Assembly (NCBI RefSeq): GCF_008312835.1
Contig: NZ_VSKS01000019.1
Span: 99,477 to 163,476 of the forward strand
Reading direction: 5' to 3'
Source: Streptomyces marokkonensis
Lineage (GTDB): Bacteria > Actinomycetota > Actinomycetes > Streptomycetales > Streptomycetaceae
Length of the DNA stretch: 64,000 nucleotides
Shown: in pieces, positions 16,679 to 25,523 of the stretch
How positions within the stretch are numbered: position 1 is the stretch's first letter
Layout: each line of letters starts with the position of its first letter
Translations under genes and position numbers: made by a program
The notes under the pieces: model-generated
Databases searched by the model: none
What the model was told of the DNA's origin: nothing
What the model saw: only the letters and a program-made list of their open reading frames with translations

Positions 16679-18136
16679 ATGGCTTACGACGATCTTCGCT
16701 CCCTGCTCAGGGCGCTGGAGCGCGAGGGCGACCTCAAGCGCATCAAGGCCGAAGTCGACCCGTACCTGGAGGTCGGTGAGATCGTCGACCGGGTGAACAA
16801 GGCCGGCGGTCCCGCCCTGCTCTTCGAGAACGTGCGCGGTTCGAGCATGCCCCTCGCGATGAACGTGTACGGCACCGACCGCCGCCTGCTGAAGGCGCTC
16901 GGGCTGAAGTCGTACGCGGACATCTCCGACAGGATCGGCGGACTGCTCCGGCCGGAGCTGCCGCAGGGCTTCGTCGGCGTGCGTGAGGCGTTCGGGAAGC
17001 TCGGCGCGATGACGCACGTACCGCCGAAGAAGGTGAAGTCCGGGGACGCGCCCGTGCACGAGGTCGTGCTCACCGGCGACGACGTGGACCTCGAACAGCT
17101 CCCGGCGCTGTTCACCTGGTCCAAGGACGGCGGCTCCTTCTTCAACCTGGGGCTGACCCACACCAAGGACCCGGAGACGGGGGTCCGGAACCTGGGCCTG
17201 TACCGGCTCCAGCGCCACGACAAGCGCACCATCGGCATGCACTGGCAGATCCACAAGGACAGCCGGAACCACTACCAGGTGGCCGCCCGGCGCGGCGAGC
17301 GCCTGCCGGTCGCCATCGCCTTCGGCTGCCCGCCGGCGGTGACGTACGCGTCCACCGCGCCGCTGCCCGGTGACATCGACGAGTACCTGTTCGCCGGTTT
17401 CGTGCAGGGCAAGCGGATCGAGATGGTCGACTGCAAGACCGTCCCGCTCCAGGTCCCGGCGCAGGCCGAGGTCGTGATCGAGGGCTGGCTGGAGCCCGGC
17501 GAGATGCTCCCCGAGGGGCCGTTCGGGGACCACACCGGCTTCTACACCCCGCAGGAGCCCTTCCCCGCCCTGAGGATCGACTGCGTGACGATGCGGAAGC
17601 GCCCGCTGCTCCAGTCGATCGTCGTCGGGCGGCCGCCGACCGAGGACGGGCCGCTGGGGCGGGCGACCGAGCGCTTCTTCCTGCCGCTGCTGAAGATCAT
17701 CGTGCCGGACATCGTGGACTACCACCTGCCCGAGTCCGGCGGCTTCCACAACTGCGCGATCGTCTCGATCGACAAGAAGTACCCCAAACACGCCCAGAAG
17801 GTGATGCACGCCATCTGGGGCGCCCACATGATGTCGTTGACCAAGCTGATCGTGGTCGTCGACTCCGACTGCGACGTCCACGACCTGCACGAGGTCTCCT
17901 GGCGGGCCCTCGGAAACACCGACTACGCCCGTGACCTCACCGTCGTCGAAGGCCCCGTCGACCATCTCGACCACGCCTCCTACCAGCAGTTCTGGGGTGG
18001 CAAGGCGGGCATCGACGCGACGAGGAAGTGGCCCGAGGAGGGGTACACGCGCGACGGGGGCTGGCCCGACATGGTGGAGTCCGACCCCGAGACGGCGGCG
18101 AAGGTCGACCGCCGCTGGAAGGAGTACGGACTGTGA
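16679..18136 (+). CDS. UbiD-family decarboxylase of menaquinone synthesis
   Basis: A 485-aa UbiD-type decarboxylase that uses prenylated FMN. Typical segments: the N-terminal [20 protein letters not shown], the [12 protein letters not shown] region and the late [18 protein letters not shown]. In Streptomyces the matching gene sits with ubiX and a UbiA prenyltransferase and is proposed to decarboxylate the prenylated naphthoate of the futalosine pathway. Its cofactor-making partner UbiX is encoded at 20222. The start is placed at the ATG in GCATGGCTTACGAC. Its stop overlaps the next GTG by 4 bp. Confidence 0.93.
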   Translation: MAYDDLRSLLRALEREGDLKRIKAEVDPYLEVGEIVDRVNKAGGPALLFENVRGSSMPLAMNVYGTDRRLLKALGLKSYADISDRIGGLLRPELPQGFVGVREAFGKLGAMTHVPPKKVKSGDAPVHEVVLTGDDVDLEQLPALFTWSKDGGSFFNLGLTHTKDPETGVRNLGLYRLQRHDKRTIGMHWQIHKDSRNHYQVAARRGERLPVAIAFGCPPAVTYASTAPLPGDIDEYLFAGFVQGKRIEMVDCKTVPLQVPAQAEVVIEGWLEPGEMLPEGPFGDHTGFYTPQEPFPALRIDCVTMRKRPLLQSIVVGRPPTEDGPLGRATERFFLPLLKIIVPDIVDYHLPESGGFHNCAIVSIDKKYPKHAQKVMHAIWGAHMMSLTKLIVVVDSDCDVHDLHEVSWRALGNTDYARDLTVVEGPVDHLDHASYQQFWGGKAGIDATRKWPEEGYTRDGGWPDMVESDPETAAKVDRRWKEYGL

Positions 18137-18603
18137 GTCCCCTCGCCGTCGGCGGCCCGGCACTCTTCATCGGAACCGACACCGACTACGTGGCCCTCGT
18201 GCGCCCCGAGCTCGACCCGGACGACGAGGGGGTGCGCCGGGCCGCCGAGGAGGCGGGGGTCACGCCCGAGGAGCTCGCCGGTCCCGGTGACACCTGGGCG
18301 GTGCTCTTCGAGCGGGGCGGCGACGGCGACGGCTTCGAGCTGCCCGGCGTACGCGACGCGGAACCCGCCGACTTCGCGCGGCGACTGCGCGACGGGCTCA
18401 CCACCGCGGGCGAGCCGTTCACGGTCGACGGCGGCTCGGTGCTGCGCCTGGAGGCCCGTCCGGCCGATGCCGGCACCTGCGCCTTCACCGCCCAGGTCAC
18501 CCCGCCCGACGACGCCGACAAGCCGCTGACCGTGGAGACGGGCCCGCTGCCCGTCGCCGCGCTGCTCGCCGACCTCGACACGTTCCTCGGGAGCCTCGCA
18601 TGA
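18133..18603 (+). CDS. Unknown 156-aa protein between the UbiD-like and UbiA genes
   Basis: I do not recognise this family. The acidic 156-aa protein has GTG start overlapping the decarboxylase stop, and its own stop overlaps the prenyltransferase start, both by 4 bp. It has no signal peptide, membrane helix, Cys cluster or nucleotide-binding motif. The sequence alternates beta-like segments (TWAVLFERG, FTVDGGSVLRLEARP, AFTAQVTPP) with a helical C-terminus (PVAALLADLDTFLGSLA). Tight coupling on both sides implies a role in, or regulation of, naphthoate prenylation or decarboxylation. Confidence 0.75.
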   Translation: MSPLAVGGPALFIGTDTDYVALVRPELDPDDEGVRRAAEEAGVTPEELAGPGDTWAVLFERGGDGDGFELPGVRDAEPADFARRLRDGLTTAGEPFTVDGGSVLRLEARPADAGTCAFTAQVTPPDDADKPLTVETGPLPVAALLADLDTFLGSLA

Positions 18604-19520
18604 TGACCACCGCCGACGGGGTCGTGGGTTCCGGCCCGGCGTCGCGGCCGGGACGCACCAAGGCGTTCCTGCGCCTCGTCATGATCGAGCACTCGGTGTT
18701 CGCGCTGCCCTTCGCCTACATCGCCGCGCTCACCGCGATGTACGAGTGGGACGCGAACATCCACTGGGGACGGCTGCTGCTGGTCACCCTCGCCATGGTC
18801 GGGCTGCGGACCTTCGCGATGGCCGCCAACCGGATCATCGACCGCGAGATCGACGCCCGCAACCCGCGCACCGCGCACCGCGAGCTGGTCACCGGCGCGA
18901 TGTCGGTCAGGCACGCCTGGACCGGCGCCCTGATCGCCCTCGTCGTCTTCCTGGGCGCGGCGGCCCTGCTCAACCCGCTGTGCCTCGCCCTCGCGCCCGT
19001 CGCCGTGATCCCGATGGTGGTGTACCCGTACGGCAAGCGGTTCACCGACTTCCCGCAGGCCATCCTCGGTCTCGCCCAGGCCATGGGCCCGGTCGGCGGC
19101 TGGCTGGCCGTCACCGGGTCGTGGTCGTGGGAGGCGGTGGTCCTCGGTCTGGCGGTCGGCATCTGGATCGGCGGCTTCGACCTGATCTACGCCTGCCAGG
19201 ACGTCGACACCGACCGCGAGACCGGCGTGAGGTCGGTCCCGGCCCGCTTCGGCATCCCGGCCGCCGTTCGGGGCGCCCGCGTCTGCCACGCCGTGACCAC
19301 GGCCCTCCTCGTCTGGTACGCCCTGCTCACCGACGCCGGTGCCTTCTTCTGGCTGGGGCTGGTGATCGTCGCCGCGGCCTTCGTCTACGAGCACACCATC
19401 GTCCGCCCGACCGACCTTTCCCGCCTGAACAGGGCGTTCTTCAGCGTCAACGGCTTCATCGGCATCGCCCTGTTCGTGTGCGCGCTGCTGGACCTGCTGG
19501 TGCGGGGGCTCACTCCCTAG
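18600..19520 (+). CDS. mqnP: UbiA-family prenyltransferase of menaquinone synthesis
   Basis: A 306-aa polytopic protein with about eight or nine hydrophobic segments. Both Asp-rich UbiA motifs are present: NRIIDREIDARNPRT in the first loop and YACQDVDTDRETGVRS in the second, which bind the prenyl diphosphate through magnesium. Position next to the UbiD-like and ubiX genes supports a role in attaching the polyprenyl tail to 1,4-dihydroxy-6-naphthoate (the mqnP role). Start ATGATGACC overlaps the upstream stop. The 3' end overlaps the convergent rhomboid gene by 4 bp. Confidence 0.9.
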   Translation: MMTTADGVVGSGPASRPGRTKAFLRLVMIEHSVFALPFAYIAALTAMYEWDANIHWGRLLLVTLAMVGLRTFAMAANRIIDREIDARNPRTAHRELVTGAMSVRHAWTGALIALVVFLGAAALLNPLCLALAPVAVIPMVVYPYGKRFTDFPQAILGLAQAMGPVGGWLAVTGSWSWEAVVLGLAVGIWIGGFDLIYACQDVDTDRETGVRSVPARFGIPAAVRGARVCHAVTTALLVWYALLTDAGAFFWLGLVIVAAAFVYEHTIVRPTDLSRLNRAFFSVNGFIGIALFVCALLDLLVRGLTP

Positions 19521-20128
19521 CGCGCTACAGCGGCAGCTCCCGGTGCGTGGCGGCGGCGGCGGAAGACGAACGCCGCCGCCACGCCCGCCACCAGGCCGAT
19601 CAGGTGGCCCTGCCAGCTGACGCCGGACTGCGTGGGGGCGAGGCCCGCCAGGATCGAGCCGCCCCAGACCGCGGCCACCAGCACACCGGCCAGGACCCCG
19701 AGCGGACGGCGCTCGACGAAGCCGCTGACCAGCAGGAAACCGAAGAGGCCGAAGATCAGGCCGGAGGCGCCCGCGGTGTTGGTGTGCGCCGGGGACAGCA
19801 GCCACACACCCAGACCGTCGGCCACGACGATCAGCGCGCAGACGGCGAGGAACCGGCGTATGCCGCCGAGCGCCGCCAGGAAGCCGAGCACCAGCAACGG
19901 CACGGTGTTGGCGGCCACATGGGCGAATCCGAAGTGCACGAAGGCGGCCGGCAGGACGTCGGCCAGCTCGGAAGGGGTGCGCGGCACGATGCCGAAGTCG
20001 TCCAGGGCGTGACCGGTGGCCACGTCGACCACTTCGAGCAGCCACAGCAGCGCCGCCCAGCCCGCCATCAGCTTGGCCGCGGTCCGGGCCCGGTCGCCCC
20101 GCGACCACTCGGGATGTGTACCCGACAT
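19517..20128 (-). CDS. Rhomboid-family intramembrane serine protease
   Basis: A 203-aa membrane protein with about six helices. The catalytic dyad is visible: Ser in GASGLIFGLFGF and His in SWQGHLIGLVAG, in the usual helix order. The early segment FVHFGFAHVAANTVPLLVLG matches the rhomboid HxxxN region. The family cleaves transmembrane helices; the target is unknown. It starts at the ATG at 20128 with GGGGTGG upstream, divergent from ubiX, and its stop overlaps the mqnP stop on the other strand. Confidence 0.9.
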   Translation of the reverse strand: MSGTHPEWSRGDRARTAAKLMAGWAALLWLLEVVDVATGHALDDFGIVPRTPSELADVLPAAFVHFGFAHVAANTVPLLVLGFLAALGGIRRFLAVCALIVVADGLGVWLLSPAHTNTAGASGLIFGLFGFLLVSGFVERRPLGVLAGVLVAAVWGGSILAGLAPTQSGVSWQGHLIGLVAGVAAAFVFRRRRHAPGAAAVAR

Positions 20129-20221
20129 CGTCCACCCCCCGCCGTCGGCCCGTTCTCTTAGGAGAACGTACGGCCCCCCTTGGCCGGTTCCCACCCTGTG
20201 GCTCCGGATAGGCTCGGTGTC

Positions 20222-20905
20222 GTGAACCCAGTCAAGCCAGGAGACACGCGGCGTACGCCTTGGATCGTAGGGGTCTCCGGGGCCTCCGGCACTCCGTATG
20301 CCGCCTCGGTGCTGCGTGCGCTGCTCGCCGCCGGCGAGAGCGTCGACCTCGTCGTCAGCCGGGCCTCGCGGCTCACCCTCCTGGACGAGACCCAGATCTC
20401 CTTCCGTGACGCCCACTGGCGGGACGACCTGCGGGAATGGCTGTCCCGGGGGGCGGACGGAAAGCCGGACACCTTCACCGCCGACCTCGACGACGTACGG
20501 TACTGGGCCGCCGGTGACCTCGCGGCCGGGCCGTCCTCGGGGTCGTATCCGAGCAAGGGCATGCTGATCGTGCCCGCCTCCACGGCCTGTGTGGCCGGGG
20601 TGGCGCTCGGGCTGTCCAAGGACCTGTTGCAGCGGGCGGCGAGCGTGACCCTGAAGGAGGGGCGCACGCTGGTGGTGGCCGTGCGGGAGACCCCGCTGAA
20701 CGGCCAGATGCTGCGGCACCTGGTGACGCTGGACGACGCGGGCGCGGTCGTGGTGCCCGCCTCGCCGGCCTTCTACGCGGGCGCGACGCACATCCAGGAC
20801 CTGGTGGACTTCGTCGCCGGACGCGTACTCGACGCGGCGGGCGTCGAGCACCGGCTCTACCGCCGCTGGAAGGGCGAACTCGGCGGCGGCTCCCGTACCG
20901 ACTGA
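20222..20905 (+). CDS. ubiX: UbiX-like flavin prenyltransferase
   Basis: A 227-aa flavoprotein with the UbiX FMN-binding start WIVGVSGASGTPYAASVLRA and the later VALGLSKDLLQRAASVTLKE and PLNGQMLRHL regions. UbiX makes the prenylated FMN cofactor for UbiD enzymes, here the decarboxylase at 16679. The GTG at 20222 is used. A -10-like TAGGCT (20209-20214) sits 7 nt before it, so the transcript may be leaderless. No Shine-Dalgarno sequence is visible. An insert around residues 60-85 (REWLSRGADGKPD) is common in actinobacterial UbiX. Confidence 0.92.
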   Translation: MNPVKPGDTRRTPWIVGVSGASGTPYAASVLRALLAAGESVDLVVSRASRLTLLDETQISFRDAHWRDDLREWLSRGADGKPDTFTADLDDVRYWAAGDLAAGPSSGSYPSKGMLIVPASTACVAGVALGLSKDLLQRAASVTLKEGRTLVVAVRETPLNGQMLRHLVTLDDAGAVVVPASPAFYAGATHIQDLVDFVAGRVLDAAGVEHRLYRRWKGELGGGSRTD

Positions 20906-20990
20906 GCGGGCCGCCACACCTTCGGACCACGACACGGCACCACCCTTTTCAGACACTTTCGTACCTCTTCAGGGGAAGGCTTCGATTCGA

Positions 20991-21449
20991 ATGGACGCGG
21001 TGGACAGGCAGCTCATCCAGGCCCTCAGAGAGAACGGCCGGGCCTCCTACGCGGAGCTGGGGCGCCTCGTCGGCCTGTCGGGACCCAGCGTCACCGACCG
21101 CATCAACCGGCTGGAGGCGGCCGGTGTCATCACCGGCTACCGCGCCACCGTGGACGCCGCCTCGCTCGGCCTCGGCGTCACCGCCCTGATCGGCATCTCG
21201 CTCTCCGACGCCGCCGACCACGAGGACGTGGCGCAGCGGCTGAAGGACCTCACGGAGATCGAGGACTGCTGGTTCATCGCCGGTGACGACTCGTTCATGC
21301 TCAAGGTGCGGGCGACCGACGTGGACGGCCTGGAGAAGATCATCCGCCGGCTGTCCGGCACCAAGGGCGTCTCCCGGACCCGCACCACGATCGTGCTCTC
21401 CACGAAGTGGGAGAACCGCGTGGGTGAGCTGCCCGAAGAGGCCGGCTGA
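20991..21449 (+). CDS. Lrp/AsnC-family transcriptional regulator
   Basis: A 152-aa regulator with N-terminal helix-turn-helix (DRQLIQALRENGRASYAELG, LSGPSVTDRINRLEAAGVI) and a C-terminal RAM ligand-binding fold (residues about 65-140). It has a good ribosome binding site, AGGGGAAGG. The short palindrome TTCGATTCGAA (20981-20991) overlaps the start codon and could mediate autoregulation. It lies between ubiX and mqnE, so it may control menaquinone genes in response to an amino acid or pathway metabolite. That link is inferred from position only. Confidence 0.9.
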   Translation: MDAVDRQLIQALRENGRASYAELGRLVGLSGPSVTDRINRLEAAGVITGYRATVDAASLGLGVTALIGISLSDAADHEDVAQRLKDLTEIEDCWFIAGDDSFMLKVRATDVDGLEKIIRRLSGTKGVSRTRTTIVLSTKWENRVGELPEEAG

Positions 21450-21506
21450 CCGGGGCGTACGGTTGACGGGGTCTGCCTGAAGAGGTCGAGGGAAAGAGGG
21501 ATCGGC

Positions 21507-22670
21507 ATGGACGTCGGGCTCAAGCGCGAGCTGGAGGAGAAGGTCCGGGCGGGCGAACGCCTGACCCGTGAGGACGGCATCGCGCTGTACGAGTCGGACG
21601 ACCTTGCCTGGCTGGGCGGGCTGGCGCACGAGGTGCGGACGCGGCTGAACGGCGACGTCGTGCACTTCAACGTCAACCGCCACCTCAACATGACGAACGT
21701 GTGCACCGCCTCCTGCGCCTACTGCTCCTTCCAGCGCAAGCCGGGGGAGAAGGACGCGTACACGATGCGCATCGAGGAGGCGGTGAAGCTCGCCACGGCG
21801 ATGGAGTCGGAGAACCTGACCGAGCTGCACATCGTCAACGGGCTGCACCCGAACCTGCCGTGGCGCTACTACCCGCGGTCGCTGCGGGAGCTGAAGGCCG
21901 CGCTGCCGGACGTCTCGCTCAAGGCGTTCACCGCCACCGAGATCCACCACTTCGAGACCATCTCGGGCCTGTCCGCCTCCGAGATCCTCGACGAGCTCAT
22001 CGACGCGGGCCTCGAGTCCCTGACCGGCGGCGGTGCGGAGATCTTCGACTGGGAGGTGCGGCAGCACATCGTCGACCACCGCACCCACTGGGAGGACTGG
22101 TCGCGCATCCACCGCCTGGCGCACGGGAAGGGGCTGAAGACCCCGTGCACCATGCTGTACGGGCACATCGAGGAGCCCCGCCACCGCGTGGACCACGTGC
22201 TGCGGCTGCGTGAGCTGCAGGACGAGACCGGCGGCTTCCAGGTCTTCATCCCGCTGCGCTACCAGCACGACTTCGTGGACATGAAGGACGGCAAGGTCCG
22301 CAACCGGCTCCAGGCGCGGACGCAGATGGCGACGGGGGCGGAGGCGCTCAAGACGTTCGCGGTGTCGCGGCTGCTGTTCGACAACGTGCCGCACGTCAAG
22401 GTGTTCTGGGTGATGCACGGCGTGCAGACGGCGCAGCTCGCGCTGCAGCACGGGGCGGACGACATGGACGGGTCGGTCGTCGAGTACAAGATCACGCACG
22501 ACGCGGACGACTTCGGTACGCCGAACAAGCTGACGCGTGAGGATCTGCTGGACCTGATCCGGGACGCCGGGTTCCGGCCGGTGGAGCGCAACACCCGCTA
22601 CGAGATCATCCGCGAGTACGACGGCCCTGACCCGGCGCGTCGGGAGTCCCCCCAGCCGATGCGCGTGTGA
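21507..22670 (+). CDS. mqnE: Aminofutalosine synthase (radical SAM)
   Basis: A 387-aa radical SAM enzyme with CTASCAYC (Cys66, Cys70, Cys73) preceded by HFNVNRHLNMTNV, and the conserved ELHIVNGLHPNLPW and KTPCTMLYGHIEEP segments. MqnE joins SAM-derived adenosine to the chorismate-derived enol product of MqnA to give 6-amino-6-deoxyfutalosine, an early step of the futalosine menaquinone route. The start has GGGAAAGAGGGA upstream. mqnA and mqnC are elsewhere in the same window, so the pathway is split into separate units. Confidence 0.96.
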   Translation: MDVGLKRELEEKVRAGERLTREDGIALYESDDLAWLGGLAHEVRTRLNGDVVHFNVNRHLNMTNVCTASCAYCSFQRKPGEKDAYTMRIEEAVKLATAMESENLTELHIVNGLHPNLPWRYYPRSLRELKAALPDVSLKAFTATEIHHFETISGLSASEILDELIDAGLESLTGGGAEIFDWEVRQHIVDHRTHWEDWSRIHRLAHGKGLKTPCTMLYGHIEEPRHRVDHVLRLRELQDETGGFQVFIPLRYQHDFVDMKDGKVRNRLQARTQMATGAEALKTFAVSRLLFDNVPHVKVFWVMHGVQTAQLALQHGADDMDGSVVEYKITHDADDFGTPNKLTREDLLDLIRDAGFRPVERNTRYEIIREYDGPDPARRESPQPMRV

Positions 22671-22674
22671 GGAC

Positions 22675-22687
22675 GGGGCTCCGCCCC
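22675..22687. terminator. Short hairpin after mqnE
   Basis: GGGGC-TCC-GCCCC forms a 5-bp GC stem just after the mqnE stop. This small palindrome recurs widely in Streptomyces intergenic DNA and often acts as a weak terminator or mRNA end stabiliser. There is no T-run. The remaining 175 bp to the next gene hold no gene I can support. Confidence 0.45.
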
Positions 22688-22864
22688 TCCTGCCCCGCCA
22701 GAGGGTTCCCGCCCCCTGGCCCCCGGCCTTCGCCCGGTCTTCGGCGCCGTGAACTCCGACGCCCGCGGTGCTGCGGGCCGACGGCCGGGAGGCGGCGTAC
22801 CGGGGGCTGGTGGCCGACCCGAAAACGGCTGTGCACCCCCTGAAGTAAGGGCTAGCATTCCCGC

Positions 22865-23389
22865 ATGCCCCTTACCTTCACGTTCGATCCCGTCGTCACC
22901 CCCGAACTCCGCGACGGCATCCTCGACCTGTGGGCCGACGTCACCGACGCGGGCGGGGCGGTCGGCTTCGTGCCGCCGGTGACGCGGGACGAGATCCGCC
23001 CCCAACTGGTGCGGCAGTTCGTGTCGATGGCGGAGGAGCGCTCACGTCTGCTCGTCGGGCACGACGAGGAGGGCCGGGTGGCCGCGACGGCGTTCCTCAC
23101 GTTCAACACCCACCACCTGATGACCCACTGGCTCTGGCTCTACACGGTGATGGTCCACCCCCGCCACCAGGGCAAGGGCTGCGGCCGTGACCTGATGGCC
23201 GCCGCCGAGCGGGCGGCCCGCACCCTCGACGGCATCGAGGCGATCCGGCTCTCCTGCCGCGGCGGACTCGGACTGGAGCGCTTCTACGCCTCCTGCGGCT
23301 ACAAGGAGGTCGGCCGGATCCCGGGGGCGATCCGCGTGGCCCCCGGCGACGACCGGGACGACGTCCTCCTGCTGCTGCCGCTGACCTGA
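22865..23389 (+). CDS. GNAT-family N-acetyltransferase
   Basis: A 174-aa acetyltransferase. The acetyl-CoA pyrophosphate-binding loop is seen as HPRHQGKGCGRDLMAAAE (Q/R-x2-G-x-G/A), after the beta-strand LYTVMVH and before the LERFYASCGYKEVGRI end typical of GNAT enzymes. The substrate cannot be deduced. It stands alone between mqnE and the DUF4229 gene, with a possible promoter including GGGCTAGCAT about 15 nt before the ATG. Confidence 0.88.
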   Translation: MPLTFTFDPVVTPELRDGILDLWADVTDAGGAVGFVPPVTRDEIRPQLVRQFVSMAEERSRLLVGHDEEGRVAATAFLTFNTHHLMTHWLWLYTVMVHPRHQGKGCGRDLMAAAERAARTLDGIEAIRLSCRGGLGLERFYASCGYKEVGRIPGAIRVAPGDDRDDVLLLLPLT

Positions 23390-23485
23390 GGCCCGTACCC
23401 CGCTGAAAGATCCTTGACCGGCCGTGCTTCACTGGACGTTGTCCCTTTGGGGTGTTCTGACCGTACGCATGGAAGAGTGGATGAG

Positions 23486-23797
23486 ATGCTCCGCTACACG
23501 CTGATGCGCCTCGGGGTCTTCGTGGGCTGCCTCGTGGTCGTCTGGGGTCTCGTCCACTCCGGCCTCGCCCCGCGCGGCCTGGGCGACTCCAACGGTCTGT
23601 GGATCGTGCTGCTCGCGCTGGTGCTCTCGGCGCCGATCAGCTTCGTGGTCCTCCGCAAGGAGCGGGACCGGGCCTCCGAGCGGATCGTGCGGCGGGTGGA
23701 CCGGGTCAAGGCCAACCTCGAGGCCAACCGCACCATGGAGGACACGGGCGACGACACCGCCCGCTCGCAGGGGCAGGCGCAGGGCCAGACCTCGTAA
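23486..23797 (+). CDS. DUF4229 membrane protein
   Basis: A 103-aa protein matching the actinobacterial DUF4229 pattern: a MLRYTLMRLGVF start, two membrane helices (VFVGCLVVVWGLVHSG and GLWIVLLALVLSAPISFVVL), then a charged amphipathic tail (KERDRASERIVRRVDRVKAN). Function is unknown. In many Streptomyces it lies near the menaquinone genes, as here. The ATG at 23486 has GGAAGAG upstream; an in-frame GTG at 23477 is possible. Confidence 0.85.
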   Translation: MLRYTLMRLGVFVGCLVVVWGLVHSGLAPRGLGDSNGLWIVLLALVLSAPISFVVLRKERDRASERIVRRVDRVKANLEANRTMEDTGDDTARSQGQAQGQTS

Positions 23798-23827
23798 CGT
23801 CCGTCACACCCGCGCACCGCGCTTCGG

Positions 23828-23868
23828 GCGCCCCGGTTTCCGAAACCCCAGGAAACCCGGGGCGCTTT
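23828..23868 (+). terminator. Terminator after the DUF4229 gene
   Basis: GCGCCCCGGTTTCC (23828-23841) pairs with GGAAACCCGGGGCGC (23851-23865), with one bulged C and a 9-nt loop, then TTT. It is a strong GC-rich stem. Confidence 0.78.
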
Positions 23869-23899
23869 GCGTTGTACGGATGGATCCGCACCCCTGCCT

Positions 23900-23928
23900 C
23901 TCAAAGTAAGGCTTTGAGGATCTCAAAG
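23900..23928. promoter_or_regulatory. Triple heptamer operator upstream of the symporter
   Basis: CTCAAAG (23900-23906), CTTTGAG (23912-23918) and CTCAAAG (23922-23928) form two overlapping perfect inverted repeats, with 5-nt and 3-nt spacers. It lies about 190 bp before the symporter ATG. The low-GC composition and symmetry suggest a regulator or response-regulator binding site. Confidence 0.6.
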
Positions 23929-24118
23929 TTCAGGTGTTACGGTCTCCGGGTGAAGTCAGCAGCCGTGTTCCCCACGCCCCGGAGTGTTCCGCTCGTGGCG
24001 CGCCTGCACGTGGACCTCTGCCGGGTCACCTCCGCGAACTGTCGTCCCTGACGTTCCGCGCCACCCGAGTCCCACGTCACCTTCCTCACGCGTCCCCACA
24101 GACGGATCACAACGGAGC

Positions 24119-25420
24119 ATGTCCGTGTCCACGAACACGCAGTCCAAGCTGCCCCCGCGCGCGCCCTTCTGGGCCCAGATACTCGCCGGCCTCGTCCTGG
24201 GCGTCCTGCTCGGCTGGCTCGCCCGCAGCCAGGACCTGTCCTGGCTGGTCACCACCCTGGAGAAGGTCGGCGGCACCTTCATCGGCCTGCTGAAGCTCGC
24301 CGTCGCCCCGCTCGTCTTCTTCGCGATCCTCGTCTCCATCACCAACCTGCGGAAGGTCAACAACGCGGCCCGGCTGGCCTCGCGGACCCTCCTCTGGTTC
24401 ATGATCACGTCCTTGATCGCGGTGGCGATCGGCCTGGTCATCGGCCTGGTCACCAACCCCGGCGCGGGCACCGGCCTCACCCCGGCGGACGGCGCCGAGC
24501 CGGAGAACACCGGCTCCTGGATCGACTTCCTCACCGGCATCGTGCCGACCGACGTCATCACGCCGTTCACCGAACTGAACGTCCTGCAGATCGTCTTCAT
24601 GGCGGCCGTCGCCGGTGTCGCCGCCCTCCAGCTCGGCGAGAAGGCCCAGCCGATCCTCACCCTGAGCGAGTCCGTCCTCGAACTCCTCCAGAAGGCCCTG
24701 TGGTGGGTCATCCGCCTCGCCCCGCTCGGCACCGTCGGCCTCATCGGCAACGCCATCGCCACCTACGGCTGGGACCTGATCGGCAAGTACGCCACCTTCA
24801 CCGCCGACATCTACGCCGGCTGCCTCCTCGTCCTCTTCGGCGTCTACCCGGCGCTGCTGGCGACCGTCGCCAAGGTCAACCCCGTGCAGTTCTTCAAGGG
24901 GGCCTGGCCCGCGATCCAGCTGGCCTTCGTCTCCCGCTCCTCCGTCGGCACCATGCCGCTGACCCAGAAGGTCACCGAGCGCCTCGGCGTGCCGAAGGAG
25001 TACGCGAGCTTCGCCGTCCCGTTCGGCGCGACGACCAAGATGGACGGCTGCGCCGCGATCTACCCGGCCATCGCCGCGATCTTCGTCGCCCAGATCTTCG
25101 ACATCCGGCTCGGCGTCGGGGACTACCTGCTGATCGCGTTCGTCTCGGTCGTGGGCTCCGCCGCCACGGCCGGCCTCACCGGCGCGACGGTCATGCTGAC
25201 CCTCACCCTGTCCACCCTCGGCCTGCCGATGGAGGGCGTGGGCCTGCTCCTGGCCATCGACCCGATCCTGGACATGATCCGCACCGCGACCAACGTGGCC
25301 GGACAGGCTCTGGTCCCGGTCGTCGTCTCCGCGCGCGAAGGGCTGCTCGACCGGGAGGCGTACGACTCCGTCCACGCCTCCCCGGTCGACGAGCCCCGGA
25401 AGGTGGCCGTCGCCGCCTGA
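24119..25420 (+). CDS. Sodium/proton:dicarboxylate symporter (DAACS/SLC1 family)
   Basis: A 433-aa transporter with the family's hairpin and helix signatures: AFVSRSSVGTMPLTQKV (Ser-rich hairpin), PFGATTKMDGCAAIYPAIAA (helix 7 region with the TKMD motif close to NMDG) and DPILDMIRTATNVAGQALVPVV (helix 8). It should import C4-dicarboxylates or acidic amino acids with cations. A periplasmic loop with TGLTPADGAEPENTGSW follows the fourth helix. The ATG at 24119 has AACGGAGC upstream. It is monocistronic, flanked by an operator-like region and a strong terminator. Confidence 0.93.
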   Translation: MSVSTNTQSKLPPRAPFWAQILAGLVLGVLLGWLARSQDLSWLVTTLEKVGGTFIGLLKLAVAPLVFFAILVSITNLRKVNNAARLASRTLLWFMITSLIAVAIGLVIGLVTNPGAGTGLTPADGAEPENTGSWIDFLTGIVPTDVITPFTELNVLQIVFMAAVAGVAALQLGEKAQPILTLSESVLELLQKALWWVIRLAPLGTVGLIGNAIATYGWDLIGKYATFTADIYAGCLLVLFGVYPALLATVAKVNPVQFFKGAWPAIQLAFVSRSSVGTMPLTQKVTERLGVPKEYASFAVPFGATTKMDGCAAIYPAIAAIFVAQIFDIRLGVGDYLLIAFVSVVGSAATAGLTGATVMLTLTLSTLGLPMEGVGLLLAIDPILDMIRTATNVAGQALVPVVVSAREGLLDREAYDSVHASPVDEPRKVAVAA

Positions 25421-25435
25421 TCCGCCGGCCGGACC

Positions 25436-25469
25436 CCGCCCGCGCCGCCCTCCGGGGCGCCGCGGGCGG
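25436..25469 (+). terminator. Hairpin after the symporter
   Basis: CCGCCCGCG (25436-25444) and CGCGGGCGG (25461-25469) are perfect 9-bp arms around a GC-rich loop 16 bp after the symporter stop. There is no T-run, as is common in Streptomyces. Confidence 0.6.
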
Positions 25470-25523
25470 CGGTGTGTCCGAGGGCGGACGGAGCATGCGG
25501 AGCGGGCCCGTACGCTAAGCCGT

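Larger units (their letters stand above)
23798..24118. other. 321-bp intergenic region before the dicarboxylate transporter
   Basis: It holds a terminator (23828-23868) for the DUF4229 gene and a triple heptamer operator candidate (23900-23928). The 190 bp after that show only the ribosome binding site GGAG and no small gene I can support, so the transporter probably has a long 5' leader or a second promoter. Confidence 0.6.

Noticed and set aside
22749-22850. Mini frame reading VLRADGREAAYRGLVADPKTA before the acetyltransferase
   Set aside because: It looks peptide-like but is only about 26 codons, has no good ribosome binding site, and could be a relic at most.
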